From Streptomyces alboflavus (GTDB lineage Bacteria > Actinomycetota > Actinomycetes > Streptomycetales > Streptomycetaceae): a stretch of DNA of 64,000 nt. Both the position numbers and the translations under genes were made by a program. The stretch's first letter is position 1. Each line of letters starts with the position of its first letter. Where the stretch lies: positions 62,001 to 126,000 of the forward strand of contig NZ_JNXT01000007.1 of NCBI RefSeq assembly GCF_000716675.1. Direction: 5' to 3'. Positions 7,746 to 16,204 of this stretch are shown piece by piece. Under the pieces are notes generated by a model. That model ran no database searches. It worked only from the letters and a program-made list of their open reading frames with translations, and was not told where the DNA came from.

Positions 7746-8241
7746 CGAGCGGAGCGTCCTCGCGCCACTTCAGGACCTTGTCGAAACTGATCACCGCGCC
7801 GCCGCGCCCCGGCTTGTTGCCGAAGTCCACATGGTCGGCGAGCTCGCGGATCAGACACAGGCCCCGGCCGCTCTCCGCCGTCTCCGAAGGCGTGACGGAC
7901 TTGGGTGCGCGGGACGGGCGGCGGGTGCGGCGACGGCCCCTGCGCCGCGCGGACATCCGGACGCGACCCGGCGGGAAGCCGGGGCCCGAGTCGGCGACCT
8001 CGATGCGGCAGGTCTCGCCGTCCAGATACGCCGTGACCCGGTACGCGCCGCCGGGCGCCCCCGGTGTCGCGGCCCCACCGTGCTCCACGGCGTTGGCGCA
8101 GGCCTCCGTGAGTGCCAGCGACAGTTCGTAACTGACGTCGGGGTGCACCCCCGCGCTCTCCATCGTGCCCATCAGCAGGCGCCGGGCGAGCGGAACGCTC
8201 GCAGCTTCGCGCCGCAAATGGAGTGACCACCAGATGCTCAT
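7735..8241 (-). CDS. Anti-sigma-factor-like ATP-binding protein (RsbW/HATPase_c)
   Basis: 168-residue small GHKL ATPase. N-box-like ALTEACANAVEHGG, G1-box VADSGPGFPP and the later GRGLCLIRELADHV G2 segment are present, with no histidine-kinase dimerisation domain. Streptomyces have dozens of such proteins, acting as anti-sigma or anti-anti-sigma partners or as regulators of unknown targets. An arginine-rich insertion (residues ~105-125, SARRRGRRRTRRPSRAP) separates the two ATP-binding boxes and replaces the ATP lid. The ATG at 8241 has AGGAGG seven bases upstream. No sigma factor or antagonist is adjacent, so the partner is unknown. A 204-base divergent promoter region separates it from the copper operon. 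Confidence 0.87.
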   Translation of the reverse strand: MSIWWSLHLRREAASVPLARRLLMGTMESAGVHPDVSYELSLALTEACANAVEHGGAATPGAPGGAYRVTAYLDGETCRIEVADSGPGFPPGRVRMSARRRGRRRTRRPSRAPKSVTPSETAESGRGLCLIRELADHVDFGNKPGRGGAVISFDKVLKWREDAPLVSA

Positions 8242-8445
8242 GCTCCAGCCTCCTGGCTGCGGCTCGACATACCGATACGTATTGCCGCGAGTAACCGCGA
8301 ATAAGCGCCCACTTGACGTGATGCCGCCCATACGGCGGACGCGCCGCGCACCCCGCCCGGTGTAGCCGGACACCCCCGAGAACGCGCCGCCGCCCACGGA
8401 CCTGCCGTAGGAGACGGGTAAGCCTGGTGCGATGATGGCCCGGCC

Positions 8446-9324
8446 ATGACTGCCCCCCACCCGCGTCAGACACGCGCCGGAGCCGATGTCCGGCTCCTGC
8501 GGGCCGCGACCTTCGCCGCGGTCTGCGTCGTGCTGTCCGCCGGGGGCCATGTGCTCGCGTCCTGTGCCGCCGTCCCCCTGTGGACGCTGCTCGTCGCCTT
8601 CGTCGTGGTCCTCGCCGTCGCCGTGCCCCTCGCCGGGCGCGAGCGGTCGTTGCCGGGAATTGCGGGGGCGCTCGCCGTCGGCCAGCTCGCGCTGCACGCG
8701 CTGTTCGGCCTCGGCCAGCGGCACAGCATGGCGATGACCACGGCAGGGACCGGCGGCGGCTCGGACGCCGCCTCGCTCGTGGAGCGCGCGGCCCGCATCG
8801 CGTGCGGCGCGAGCGCGGCCACCCTCACGCCCGTCCAGGCCCGGCAGATCCTGCAGAGCGCGGGCCTCGAACCGTCGGGCGGCGCCCATGGCGCGCACGC
8901 CCACGCGGGGGCCGACGCGGCCGCGCAGACGACGGGCGCGATGTCCTCCACGACGTCGATGCCGTCGATGGGGTCGTCGCCGATCACCGCGCTGCTTCCG
9001 TCCCTGCCGATGCTGCTCGCCCACGTCCTCGCGGCCCTCGCCGCGGGCTGGCTCCTGCGCCGCGGCGACCTCGCGCTCGCCCGCCTCGTGCGACTGTCCG
9101 CCCAGGGGGCGTACGGAGTCGCCGAGGCGGCGCTCGTACGTTCCCTCCGTGCCGCCCTCGCGCTGGTACGAGTCCTGCGCGCCGGGCTCCTCGGCGCACC
9201 CTCGACGGGCCCCGCGTGCGCCCCGCACACCCCGCCGCCGCCACGGCTGCGGGCCGCCGCCCTCAAGGACACGGTGATCCGGCGCGGCCCGCCCGCCACC
9301 GCCGCCCTCACCCTCGCCGCCTGA
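8446..9324 (+). CDS. Integral membrane protein upstream of copper genes
   Basis: 292 residues with three or more hydrophobic segments: ~20-42 and ~45-65, then SPITALLPSLPMLLAHVLAALAAGWLL at ~180-206. A His/Met-rich stretch lies between them: RHSMAM near residue 92, GAHGAHAHAGAD near 148 and STTSMPSMGSSP near 168. The C-terminal 80 residues are basic, probably cytoplasmic. I do not know a named family. Its place directly before YcnI, SCO1, PCuAC, CopCD and DyP genes, and the His/Met-rich loop, suggest a role in copper binding or transport. This is inference only; no ATPase or known copper-transporter motif is present. Confidence 0.8.
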   Translation: MTAPHPRQTRAGADVRLLRAATFAAVCVVLSAGGHVLASCAAVPLWTLLVAFVVVLAVAVPLAGRERSLPGIAGALAVGQLALHALFGLGQRHSMAMTTAGTGGGSDAASLVERAARIACGASAATLTPVQARQILQSAGLEPSGGAHGAHAHAGADAAAQTTGAMSSTTSMPSMGSSPITALLPSLPMLLAHVLAALAAGWLLRRGDLALARLVRLSAQGAYGVAEAALVRSLRAALALVRVLRAGLLGAPSTGPACAPHTPPPPRLRAAALKDTVIRRGPPATAALTLAA

Positions 9325-9508
9325 CGCGGACCGCTCCTCCCGGCTCGATCGGAAGCGGTGCCGCCCGGCGCGCCCGCACGCATCAGCGCATGGCCGCACG
9401 GCCCGCGCACTGCGTCCCCTTCCGAACACCACAGTGCGTACGGCCGTATTCACCGTTCACCACGGGCACGACCGCCGTGACCACCTGCCGAAACTGGAGC
9501 ATTCCGCC

Positions 9509-10252
9509 ATGAAGTCCCTGACCCGCGTCTCCGTCGTCGCCGGCACCGCCGCCTCCGCCGTCCTGCTGCTCTCCGCCGTCCCCGCCTTCGCGCACGTCAG
9601 CGTCAGCCCCGAGGGCGTCGCGGCCAAGGGCGGCTACGCGACCGTCAACTTCAAGGTCCCCAACGAGCGCGACAACGCCTCCACCACCAAGCTGGAGATC
9701 ACCTTCCCCGCCGACCAGCCGCTCGCGTCCGTGATGACGCAGCCCATCCCGGGCTGGAAGGCCAAGGTCACCAAGACCAAGCTGAAGAAGCCGATCGAGA
9801 TCCACGGCGAGAAGATCGACGAGGCCGTCTCCAAGGTCACCTGGACCGCCGACGGCAAGGGCGTCGAGCCCGGCACCTTCCAGAAGTTCCCGCTGTCCCT
9901 CGGCCAGCTCCCCGAGGACGCCGACCAGATGGTGTTCAAGGCGCTGCAGACGTACAGCAACAAGGAAGTCGTCCGCTGGATCGAGCCGCAGCAGAAGGGC
10001 CAGGAGGAGCCGGAGTTCCCGGCGCCCGCCCTCGCGCTGAGCGCCGCCGACGACCACCACGGCGGCGCCGCGTCCGACGACAAGGACGACGCCGACGACA
10101 AGGCCGAGGCGAAGTCCGACGGCAAGGAAGAGAGCGCCTCCGACGGCGACAGCAGCGACACCACCGCCCGCACCCTCGGCATCGTCGGCATCGTCGTCGG
10201 CGCCGCGGGCGTGGCCTTCGGTGTGCTCGCCGGTCGCCGCCGCAGCAGCTGA
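9509..10252 (+). CDS. YcnI-family copper-associated membrane-anchored protein
   Basis: 247 residues. A Sec signal peptide ends at VPAFA-HVSVSP, so the mature protein starts with the histidine that in YcnI (DUF1775) proteins ligates Cu(II). The conserved core follows (YATVNFKVPNERDNAST; later PGWKAKV and WTADGKGVEPGTFQKFPLS). An Asp/Lys/Ser-rich linker with HH (residues ~190-220) precedes one C-terminal membrane helix (TLGIVGIVVGAAGVAFGVLAG) and RRRSS. It is an extracytoplasmic copper chaperone or sensor. GGAG nine bases upstream supports the ATG at 9509; the long frame before it lacks a signal sequence. It is the second gene of the copper run. Confidence 0.92.
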   Translation: MKSLTRVSVVAGTAASAVLLLSAVPAFAHVSVSPEGVAAKGGYATVNFKVPNERDNASTTKLEITFPADQPLASVMTQPIPGWKAKVTKTKLKKPIEIHGEKIDEAVSKVTWTADGKGVEPGTFQKFPLSLGQLPEDADQMVFKALQTYSNKEVVRWIEPQQKGQEEPEFPAPALALSAADDHHGGAASDDKDDADDKAEAKSDGKEESASDGDSSDTTARTLGIVGIVVGAAGVAFGVLAGRRRSS

Positions 10253-10324
10253 GCCACCCGCGGGACGCGCCGCGGGCCCCGGCCCCGGCGCGTCCCGGCC
10301 TCCTCACATCTGGGACATTTCCGT

Positions 10325-11020
10325 ATGCGCAAGTTGACCAAGCAGTCCACGAAGACGCTGTCCGCCGCCGCTGTCCTGACCGCGGCCGCCCTCACCCTGA
10401 GCGCGTGCGGCGGGGGCGACGGCGACAAGAAGCAGTCGGTCGCCGACGTGTCGATGGAGCCCGGCGAGGACAAGGCCGCGACGGTCCTCGACCGGCCGTT
10501 CAAGAAGCCGGACCTGGTCCTCAAGGACACCCACGGCAAGAAGTACGACCTGCGCGAGCAGACCAAGGGCAAGCCGGTGCTCCTCTACTACGGCTACACC
10601 AACTGCCCCGACGTCTGCCCGCTGACGATGAGCAACATCGCCGTCGCCAAGAAGACGCTGCTGCAGAAGAAGACCGTCACCAAGGCCGAGCTCGACAAGC
10701 TCCAGGTCGTCTTCGTCACCACCGACCCCCAGCGGGACACCTCGAAGGAACTCGGCAAGTGGCTCAAGGCCCAGGACCCCGAGTTCATCGGCCTGACCGG
10801 CGACTTCCCGACCATCCAGGCCAGCGGCCGCACCGTCGGCATCAACGTCGAGCCGACCAAGAAGCTCAAGAACGGCAAGTTCGAGTCGATGCACGGCACG
10901 CAGGTCATCGCCTTCTCGCCCAAGTCCGACGCCGGCTACGCCGTCTACAACGGCAAGGACGCCACGGCCAAGGACTACGAGCAGGACATCCCCAAGATCC
11001 TCAAGGGACAGAACCCGTGA
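10325..11020 (+). CDS. sco: SCO1/SenC copper chaperone lipoprotein
   Basis: 231 residues with a lipobox (LTLSAC, lipid Cys ~28), so it is anchored outside the membrane. The thioredoxin-like SCO1 fold is shown by YYGYTNCPDVCPLTM, containing the CxxxC copper site, and the distal histidine in SMHGTQVIAFSP. SCO proteins deliver copper to the CuA site of cytochrome oxidase. In S. lividans, Sco works with an extracytoplasmic copper chaperone from the neighbouring gene (from memory of the literature). The stop overlaps the start of the PCuAC gene (GTGA), so the two are translationally coupled. Confidence 0.95.
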   Translation: MRKLTKQSTKTLSAAAVLTAAALTLSACGGGDGDKKQSVADVSMEPGEDKAATVLDRPFKKPDLVLKDTHGKKYDLREQTKGKPVLLYYGYTNCPDVCPLTMSNIAVAKKTLLQKKTVTKAELDKLQVVFVTTDPQRDTSKELGKWLKAQDPEFIGLTGDFPTIQASGRTVGINVEPTKKLKNGKFESMHGTQVIAFSPKSDAGYAVYNGKDATAKDYEQDIPKILKGQNP

Positions 11021-11622
11021 ACCACCGCACCACCCGCCGCCGTCGTCTCCTCACCGGCGGAGCCATCGCCCTGACCGCGGGCCTCGTCCTCGCGGGCTGC
11101 GGCGACTCCGACAAGTCCGACAAGACCGACAAGTCCAGTGAGTCCGGCGACAGCGCGTCCGCGAAGAAGCCCGACCTCTCGGTCGGCGGCGCCTACATCC
11201 CCGTACCGGCGATGGACGACATGGCCGGCGGCTTCTTCACCGTCACCAACAAGGGCACGGCCGACAAGCTCGTCTCGGCCTCCAGCCCGCTCGCGGGCAG
11301 CGTCACCCTGCACGCCACCGTCGGCTCCACGATGAAGGAGCGGAAGTCGTTCACCGTGCCGGCCAACGGCACCCTCGACTTCTCCCGCGGCGGCAACCAC
11401 ATCATGCTCGAGAAGCTCAAGCACAAGCCGAAGCAGGGCGACAAGGTGGAGGTCACCCTCCGCTTCGAGAAGTCGAAGCCGATCACCGTCTCCATGCCGG
11501 TGAAGCCCGCCACGTACAACCCGGCGAACTCCGCCGACAGCACCGAGCACGACCCGAGCAACGCGAAGACCCACTCCACCACCGACAAGCACTCGTCGAC
11601 CGACAAGCACTCGTCGCACTGA
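11017..11622 (+). CDS. PCuAC-type periplasmic copper chaperone lipoprotein
   Basis: 201 residues from the GTG at 11017, which overlaps the SCO1 stop by four bases. A twin-arginine-like start (RRRRLLTGG) leads into a lipobox LVLAGC. The PCuAC (DUF461) domain spans about residues 45-165. Its H(M)x10Mx21HxM-type site is visible as LHATVGSTM near residue 107 and GGNHIMLEKL near 128. It is expected to bind Cu(I) outside the cell and pass it to SCO1. The tail after residue 170 is rich in His, Lys, Asp and Ser (three DKHSS/DKHSSH-like repeats), possibly an extra metal-binding tail. It is co-transcribed with sco and copCD. Confidence 0.93.
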   Translation: MNHRTTRRRRLLTGGAIALTAGLVLAGCGDSDKSDKTDKSSESGDSASAKKPDLSVGGAYIPVPAMDDMAGGFFTVTNKGTADKLVSASSPLAGSVTLHATVGSTMKERKSFTVPANGTLDFSRGGNHIMLEKLKHKPKQGDKVEVTLRFEKSKPITVSMPVKPATYNPANSADSTEHDPSNAKTHSTTDKHSSTDKHSSH

Positions 11623-11638
11623 GGGGACTGAAGAGTTG

Positions 11639-13804
11639 ATGCGGACCACCGCTCCCCGCCCGGGGCCGGCCGCCCTGAACGGCTACGGACGACTGCTGCT
11701 CGTCGCCGTCGCCCTGATCGTCGCCGTCCTCGGCTCCGTCCTGGCCGCCGCGGCGCCGGCCGGCGCGCACGCCGCGCTCACCGGCAGCGACCCCAAGCAG
11801 GGAGCGGTGGTCGACAAGGCACCCGAGCAGGTGTCCCTGACCTTCTCCGAGAAGGTCGCCATGTCCGACGGCTCCGTCCGGGTCCTCGACCCCGCGGGCA
11901 AGCGCGTCGACACCGGCAAGACCACCGACCTCGGCTCGCACACCTACGGCGTGAAGCTGAAGCCCGGCCTGCCCGACGGCACCTTCACCGTCGCCTACCA
12001 GGTCGTCTCCGCCGACAGCCACCCCATCGCCGGGGCCTTCACCTTCTCCATCGGCGCGCCGTCGGCCACCAAGGTCACGCTGCCCGACCAGGACGTCGGC
12101 GGCGGACTCGTCGGCACCCTCTACGACATCGCGCGCTACGTCGCCTACGCCGGGTTCACCGTCGTCGTCGGCGGCGCCGCCTTCGTCCTCGGCTGCTGGC
12201 AGCGCGGCGCGGGCGTCCGGCCGCTGCAACGCCTCGTCGTCGGCGGCTGGCTCGCCCTCACCGGCGCCACCCTGGTGACGCTGCTGCTCCGGGCGCCCTA
12301 CACCGGCTCCGGCAAGCTCGGCGACGCCTTCGACCTGGCGAAGCTCGGCGACGTGCTCCAGACCAAGACCGGCGCCGCCCTCGTCTCCCGGCTGCTGCTC
12401 CTCGCGGCCGCCGCGCTGTTCATCGCCGTCCTCTTCGGGGCGTACGAGCGGCGCGAGGACGCCAAGGAGAAGCGGGACCTCGCCTTCGGCCTGGCCATCG
12501 GCGGGGGCGTCGTCGCCACCGGCGTCGCGGCCACCTGGGCGCTCGCCGAGCACGCCTCGACCGGCATCCAGGCCGGGATCGCGATGCCCGTCGACGTCCT
12601 GCACCTGCTCGCCGTCGCCGCCTGGCTCGGCGGGCTCGCGGCGCTGCTCCTGTGCCTGTACCGCGCGCCCGACATCGACGCGGCGGCGGTGCGCCGCTTC
12701 TCGCGCGTCGCCTTCGTCAGCGTGGTGGCGCTCGCGGCGACCGGCCTCTACCAGTCGTGGCGGCAGGTCGGCTCGTGGACCGCGCTCGTCGAGACCGGGT
12801 ACGGGCAGTTGCTGCTCGTCAAGATCGGTCTCGTCGCCGTCCTCGTGGGCGTCGCCTCGGTGTCGCGGCGGTGGACGATGCGGATCGCGGGGGAGGCCGG
12901 GGGGATGGCGCCCGAGGCCGCGGCCGCGACGGTCGTCGAACAGCGCACCTCGACCAAGAAGAAGAAGCCCGTCGCCGTGGCACACAGCTCCAAGACGGGC
13001 GTCTCGGCGGCCGTCGACACCGCCGACGGCAAGGCGTCCGGCGGGAAGGGGGGCGGCCCGTCCGGTGGGAAGGGCGGCGGCAGCGGCAGCAAGAGCGGCG
13101 GCGACAAGGCCGACGCGGGCAAGGGCACCGGAAACGGCGGCAAGGCGTCCGGCGCCAAGGGATCCGGCACCAAGGGATCCGGCACCAAGGCGGCCGACGG
13201 CAAGGAGCCCGGCGCCAAGGCCCCCGGCCAGGACAAGCGTGCCGCCCAGCTCGCCCGCCAGCAGGCCGCCATGGACACCGCCCGCCAGAAGCGCATCCGC
13301 GACGCCGACCCGCACCGCTCGGGCCTGCGCCGCTCGGTGTTCGCCGAGGCCGGCGTCGCCGTCGTCGTGCTCGCTGTCACCACGCTCCTGACCAGCACCG
13401 AACCGGGCCGCACCGAGGAGGAGGCCAAGAACGCCTCGAACACCTCGGCCCAGCAGCCCGCGGGCCCGGTCAAGGCGAACTTCCCCTTCGACACCGGCGG
13501 CAAGGACGGCAAGGGCGCCGTCCGCCTGGAGCTGACCCCGGGCCGCACCGGCAGCAACGACCTGCACGTCTACGCGACCCGCCCCAACGGCAGCGCCTTC
13601 GACCTGCCCGAGGTGAAGGTCTCCTTCACCCTCAAGGCGAAGGACGTCGGACCGCTGCCCGTCGCCCCCGACCGCATCGCGACCGGACACTGGAGCGCGA
13701 GCGGAGTGCAGGTCCCGATGGCCGGCAAGTGGCAGGTCAAACTGACCGTGCGCACCTCCGACATCGACCAAGTGACCCTCGACAAGAACGTGCAGATCGG
13801 CTGA
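11639..13804 (+). CDS. CopC-CopD fusion (YcnJ-like copper transport protein)
   Basis: 721 residues. The signal peptide ends near APAGA, and the mature protein starts HAALTGSDPKQG, the CopC histidine brace. CopC covers residues ~45-140, with the second histidine in SADSHPIAGAF. A CopD region of about eight membrane helices (155-430) follows. Then comes a Gly/Lys/Ser-rich stretch (~460-530, e.g. GKGSGTK-type repeats), one more helix (~565-583) and an extracytoplasmic beta domain to the end, as in YtkA-like modules. It probably binds copper outside and moves it inward. An in-frame TTG precedes the ATG at 11639. It lies 16 bases after the PCuAC gene. The Lys-rich cytoplasmic loop is longer than I would expect. 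Confidence 0.9.
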   Translation: MRTTAPRPGPAALNGYGRLLLVAVALIVAVLGSVLAAAAPAGAHAALTGSDPKQGAVVDKAPEQVSLTFSEKVAMSDGSVRVLDPAGKRVDTGKTTDLGSHTYGVKLKPGLPDGTFTVAYQVVSADSHPIAGAFTFSIGAPSATKVTLPDQDVGGGLVGTLYDIARYVAYAGFTVVVGGAAFVLGCWQRGAGVRPLQRLVVGGWLALTGATLVTLLLRAPYTGSGKLGDAFDLAKLGDVLQTKTGAALVSRLLLLAAAALFIAVLFGAYERREDAKEKRDLAFGLAIGGGVVATGVAATWALAEHASTGIQAGIAMPVDVLHLLAVAAWLGGLAALLLCLYRAPDIDAAAVRRFSRVAFVSVVALAATGLYQSWRQVGSWTALVETGYGQLLLVKIGLVAVLVGVASVSRRWTMRIAGEAGGMAPEAAAATVVEQRTSTKKKKPVAVAHSSKTGVSAAVDTADGKASGGKGGGPSGGKGGGSGSKSGGDKADAGKGTGNGGKASGAKGSGTKGSGTKAADGKEPGAKAPGQDKRAAQLARQQAAMDTARQKRIRDADPHRSGLRRSVFAEAGVAVVVLAVTTLLTSTEPGRTEEEAKNASNTSAQQPAGPVKANFPFDTGGKDGKGAVRLELTPGRTGSNDLHVYATRPNGSAFDLPEVKVSFTLKAKDVGPLPVAPDRIATGHWSASGVQVPMAGKWQVKLTVRTSDIDQVTLDKNVQIG

Positions 13805-13810
13805 CCCACC

Positions 13811-15070
13811 ATGGCGGACCACACCATTTCGCGACGGCGCCTGCTCGGCACGGCGGGCGCCACCGGCCTCGCCCTCGGCGCGGCGGGTGCCACCGCCGGG
13901 TACGCCGCGGCGCCCTCGGGCTCGTCCGACTCCACGGGCGGGTCACGGGCGGCCCTGACGTCGCTCGGCACGGACGAGGTGATGTTTCACGGGAAACACC
14001 AGCCCGGGATCACCACGCCCGTGCAGTCCCGCGGCCACCTGATCGCCTTCGACCTGGCGCCGGGCGCCGGGCGCAAGGAGGCCGCGGCCCTGCTGCGCCG
14101 CTGGTCGGCCACCGCCGCGCGCCTGATGGCGGGCGAGCCGGTGGACGGCGGCGGCCCGGACACCGGCGTCGCCCGGGACGCGGGCCCGTCCGCGCTCACC
14201 GTCACCTTCGGCTTCGGCCACGGCTTCTTCCGCCGCACCGGACTGGAGAAGCAGCGCCCGGCGGCCCTCGACCCGCTGCCGGACTTCTCCTCCGACCGCC
14301 TCGACAAGTCCCGCAGCGGCGGCGACCTGTGGGTGCAGATCGGCGCGAACGACCCCCTCGTCGCCTTCCACGCGCTGCGCGCCCTGCAACGGCAGGCCGG
14401 TGCGGCGGCGAAGGTGCGCTGGCAGATGAACGGTTTCAACCGCTCGCCCGGCGCCACCGCCCGCCCGATGACGGCCCGCAACCTGATGGGCCAGATCGAC
14501 GGCACCAACAACCCGAAGCCGTCCGACGACGACTTCAACAAGCGGATCTTCGTGCCCGAGAAGCCCGACGGCACGGACCCCGCCTGGATGGCCGGGGGCT
14601 CCTACGCCGTCGTACGCCGCATCCGCATGCTCCTCGACGACTGGGAGAAGCTGGCCACCAAGGCCCAGGAGGAGGTCATCGGGCGGCGCAAGGCCGACGG
14701 GGCGCCGCTGACGGGCGGCACGGAGACCACCGAGATGAAGCTGGAGAAGACCGGCGCCGACGGCAAGCTCGTGGTCCCGCTCAACGCCCACGCCCGCATC
14801 ACCCGGCCCGACCAGAACGGTGGCGCCGCGATGCTGCGGCGCCCCTTCTCGTACCACGACGGCTTCGACGCCAAGGGCGAGCCGGACGCCGGACTCCTCT
14901 TCATCTGCTGGCAGGCGGACCCGCTGCGGGGGTTCGTGCCGGTGCAGCGCAAGCTCGACCGGGGGGACGCGCTCTCGGAGTTCATCCGGCACGAGGCCAG
15001 CGGTCTCTTCGCCGTGCCGGGGGGTGCGGGGAGCGGGGAGTACGTGGGGCAGGAGTTGCTGGAGGGATAG
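13811..15070 (+). CDS. dtpA: DyP-type haem peroxidase, Tat-exported
   Basis: 419 residues with a Tat signal (ISRRRLLGTAG, residues 6-16) and hydrophobic region to about 35. DyP hallmarks are the GxxDG motif (GQIDGTNNP, distal Asp ~230) and the proximal haem histidine in RRPFSYHDGF (~349). The deferrochelatase/EfeB-like branch is suggested by the Tat signal, but EfeO and EfeU are absent. In S. lividans the Tat-exported DyP encoded next to Sco and the copper chaperone (DtpA) supports copper-dependent maturation of GlxA and morphogenesis (literature from memory). Gene order here fits that assignment. It begins six bases after the copCD stop and contains a parS-like site at its residues ~59-62. 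Confidence 0.92.
   Translation: MADHTISRRRLLGTAGATGLALGAAGATAGYAAAPSGSSDSTGGSRAALTSLGTDEVMFHGKHQPGITTPVQSRGHLIAFDLAPGAGRKEAAALLRRWSATAARLMAGEPVDGGGPDTGVARDAGPSALTVTFGFGHGFFRRTGLEKQRPAALDPLPDFSSDRLDKSRSGGDLWVQIGANDPLVAFHALRALQRQAGAAAKVRWQMNGFNRSPGATARPMTARNLMGQIDGTNNPKPSDDDFNKRIFVPEKPDGTDPAWMAGGSYAVVRRIRMLLDDWEKLATKAQEEVIGRRKADGAPLTGGTETTEMKLEKTGADGKLVVPLNAHARITRPDQNGGAAMLRRPFSYHDGFDAKGEPDAGLLFICWQADPLRGFVPVQRKLDRGDALSEFIRHEASGLFAVPGGAGSGEYVGQELLEG
13984..13997. other. parS-like site (one mismatch)
   Basis: GTTTCACGGGAAAC differs from the Streptomyces parS consensus GTTTCACGTGAAAC at one central base. It lies inside the DyP gene, where it encodes FHGK. It is weaker than the other sites in the window, and ParB binding is uncertain. 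Confidence 0.5.
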
Positions 15071-15156
15071 CAGTGACAGATGTCGTCGTCTGCCGGCCCG
15101 AGTTTGTCCTGGTTCACCTGTTGGACAACAGCCGACCCTCGCCTCTCCCGGCGCAT

Positions 15157-15162
15157 TAGGGT
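15157..15162 (+). promoter_or_regulatory. -10 box for a probable leaderless pheA transcript
   Basis: TAGGGT fits the TANNNT consensus and ends exactly six bases before the pheA ATG at 15169. No ribosome-binding site lies in the six-base spacer (GAGTCC). No convincing -35 box was identified. Confidence 0.55.
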
Positions 15163-15168
15163 GAGTCC

Positions 15169-16104
15169 ATGTCGGCGACGCGCTACACCTACCTCGGCCC
15201 CGAAGGCACCTTCACCGAAGCGGCCCTGCGTACCCTGCCGGAGGCGGCCACCCGGGAGCTCGTCCCGATGGTGTCCGTCCCGGCCGCCCTGGACGCGGTG
15301 CGTGGCGGCGAGGCCGCGGCGGCACTGGTGCCGATCGAGAACTCGGTGGAGGGCGGCGTCACGACGACCGTCGACGAGCTCGCCAAGGGCACACCCCTGA
15401 TGATCTACCGCGAGGTGGTCCTGCCGATCGCCTTCGCGCTCCTGGTCCGCCCCGGCACGAAGCTCAAGGACATCAAGACGGTCACCGGCCACCCGGTCGC
15501 CCAGCCGCAGGTGCGCAACTGGCTCGGCGAGCACCTGCCGGACGCGCTGTGGGAGTCGGCGGCGTCGAACGCGGACGGCGCCCGCCTGGTGCAGGAGGGC
15601 CGGTTCGACGCGGCGTTCGCGGGCGCGTTCGCCGCGGCGACGTACGGCCTGGAGGCGCTGGTCACCGAGATCCACGACGCGGCCAACGCGGAGACCCGGT
15701 TCGTCCTGGTCGGCCGCCCGGGGCGGCCCGCGGCGCCCACCGGCGCGGACAAGACCTCCGTGGTCATCTGGCTCGGCGACGACCACCCCGGTGCCCTGCT
15801 CGAACTGCTCCAGGAGTTCGCGGTGCGCGGGGTCAACCTGATGCGGATCGAATCGCGGCCCACCGGCCAGGGCATCGGCAACTACTGCTTCAGCGTGGAC
15901 GCCGAGGGCCACATCACCGACCGCCGGGTGGGCGAGGCGCTGATGGGCCTGAAGCGGATCTGCCCGAAGGTGCGCTTCCTCGGGTCGTATCCGCGCGCGG
16001 GCGTGGCGGTGGCGGATCTGCGGCCGCTGCGGCCCGGCACGTCCGACGAGGAATTCCTGGCGGCCTCGGACTGGCTGACGCAATGCCAGGACGGCCGCTT
16101 CTGA
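15169..16104 (+). CDS. pheA: Prephenate dehydratase
   Basis: 311-residue monofunctional enzyme that turns prephenate into phenylpyruvate for phenylalanine synthesis. The catalytic domain (residues ~5-190) has YLGPEGTFTEAAL, the PIENSVEGGV motif and DAANAETRFVLV, where the TRF threonine is the catalytic residue. A C-terminal ACT domain (~205-285) contains GALLELLQEFAVRGVNL and the ESRP motif (RIESRPTGQG) that binds phenylalanine for feedback inhibition. There is no chorismate mutase domain. Transcription probably starts at the ATG because a -10 box lies six bases upstream. A DnaA-box cluster separates it from serS. Confidence 0.97.
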   Translation: MSATRYTYLGPEGTFTEAALRTLPEAATRELVPMVSVPAALDAVRGGEAAAALVPIENSVEGGVTTTVDELAKGTPLMIYREVVLPIAFALLVRPGTKLKDIKTVTGHPVAQPQVRNWLGEHLPDALWESAASNADGARLVQEGRFDAAFAGAFAAATYGLEALVTEIHDAANAETRFVLVGRPGRPAAPTGADKTSVVIWLGDDHPGALLELLQEFAVRGVNLMRIESRPTGQGIGNYCFSVDAEGHITDRRVGEALMGLKRICPKVRFLGSYPRAGVAVADLRPLRPGTSDEEFLAASDWLTQCQDGRF

Positions 16105-16204
16105 GCGTTCGCCGCTCCGTCGCCTGACGTTTCCCGGCGCTTCGTCATGGCCTCCCGCCGGCCACGGTCATGGCTGAAACCGCAGTACTACCTGCAGATT
16201 TACG

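Noticed and set aside
13811..15070. EfeB of an EfeUOB iron-uptake system
   Set aside because: The Tat signal and DyP fold fit, but efeU and efeO are missing and the gene is in a copper operon, so DtpA-type is preferred.
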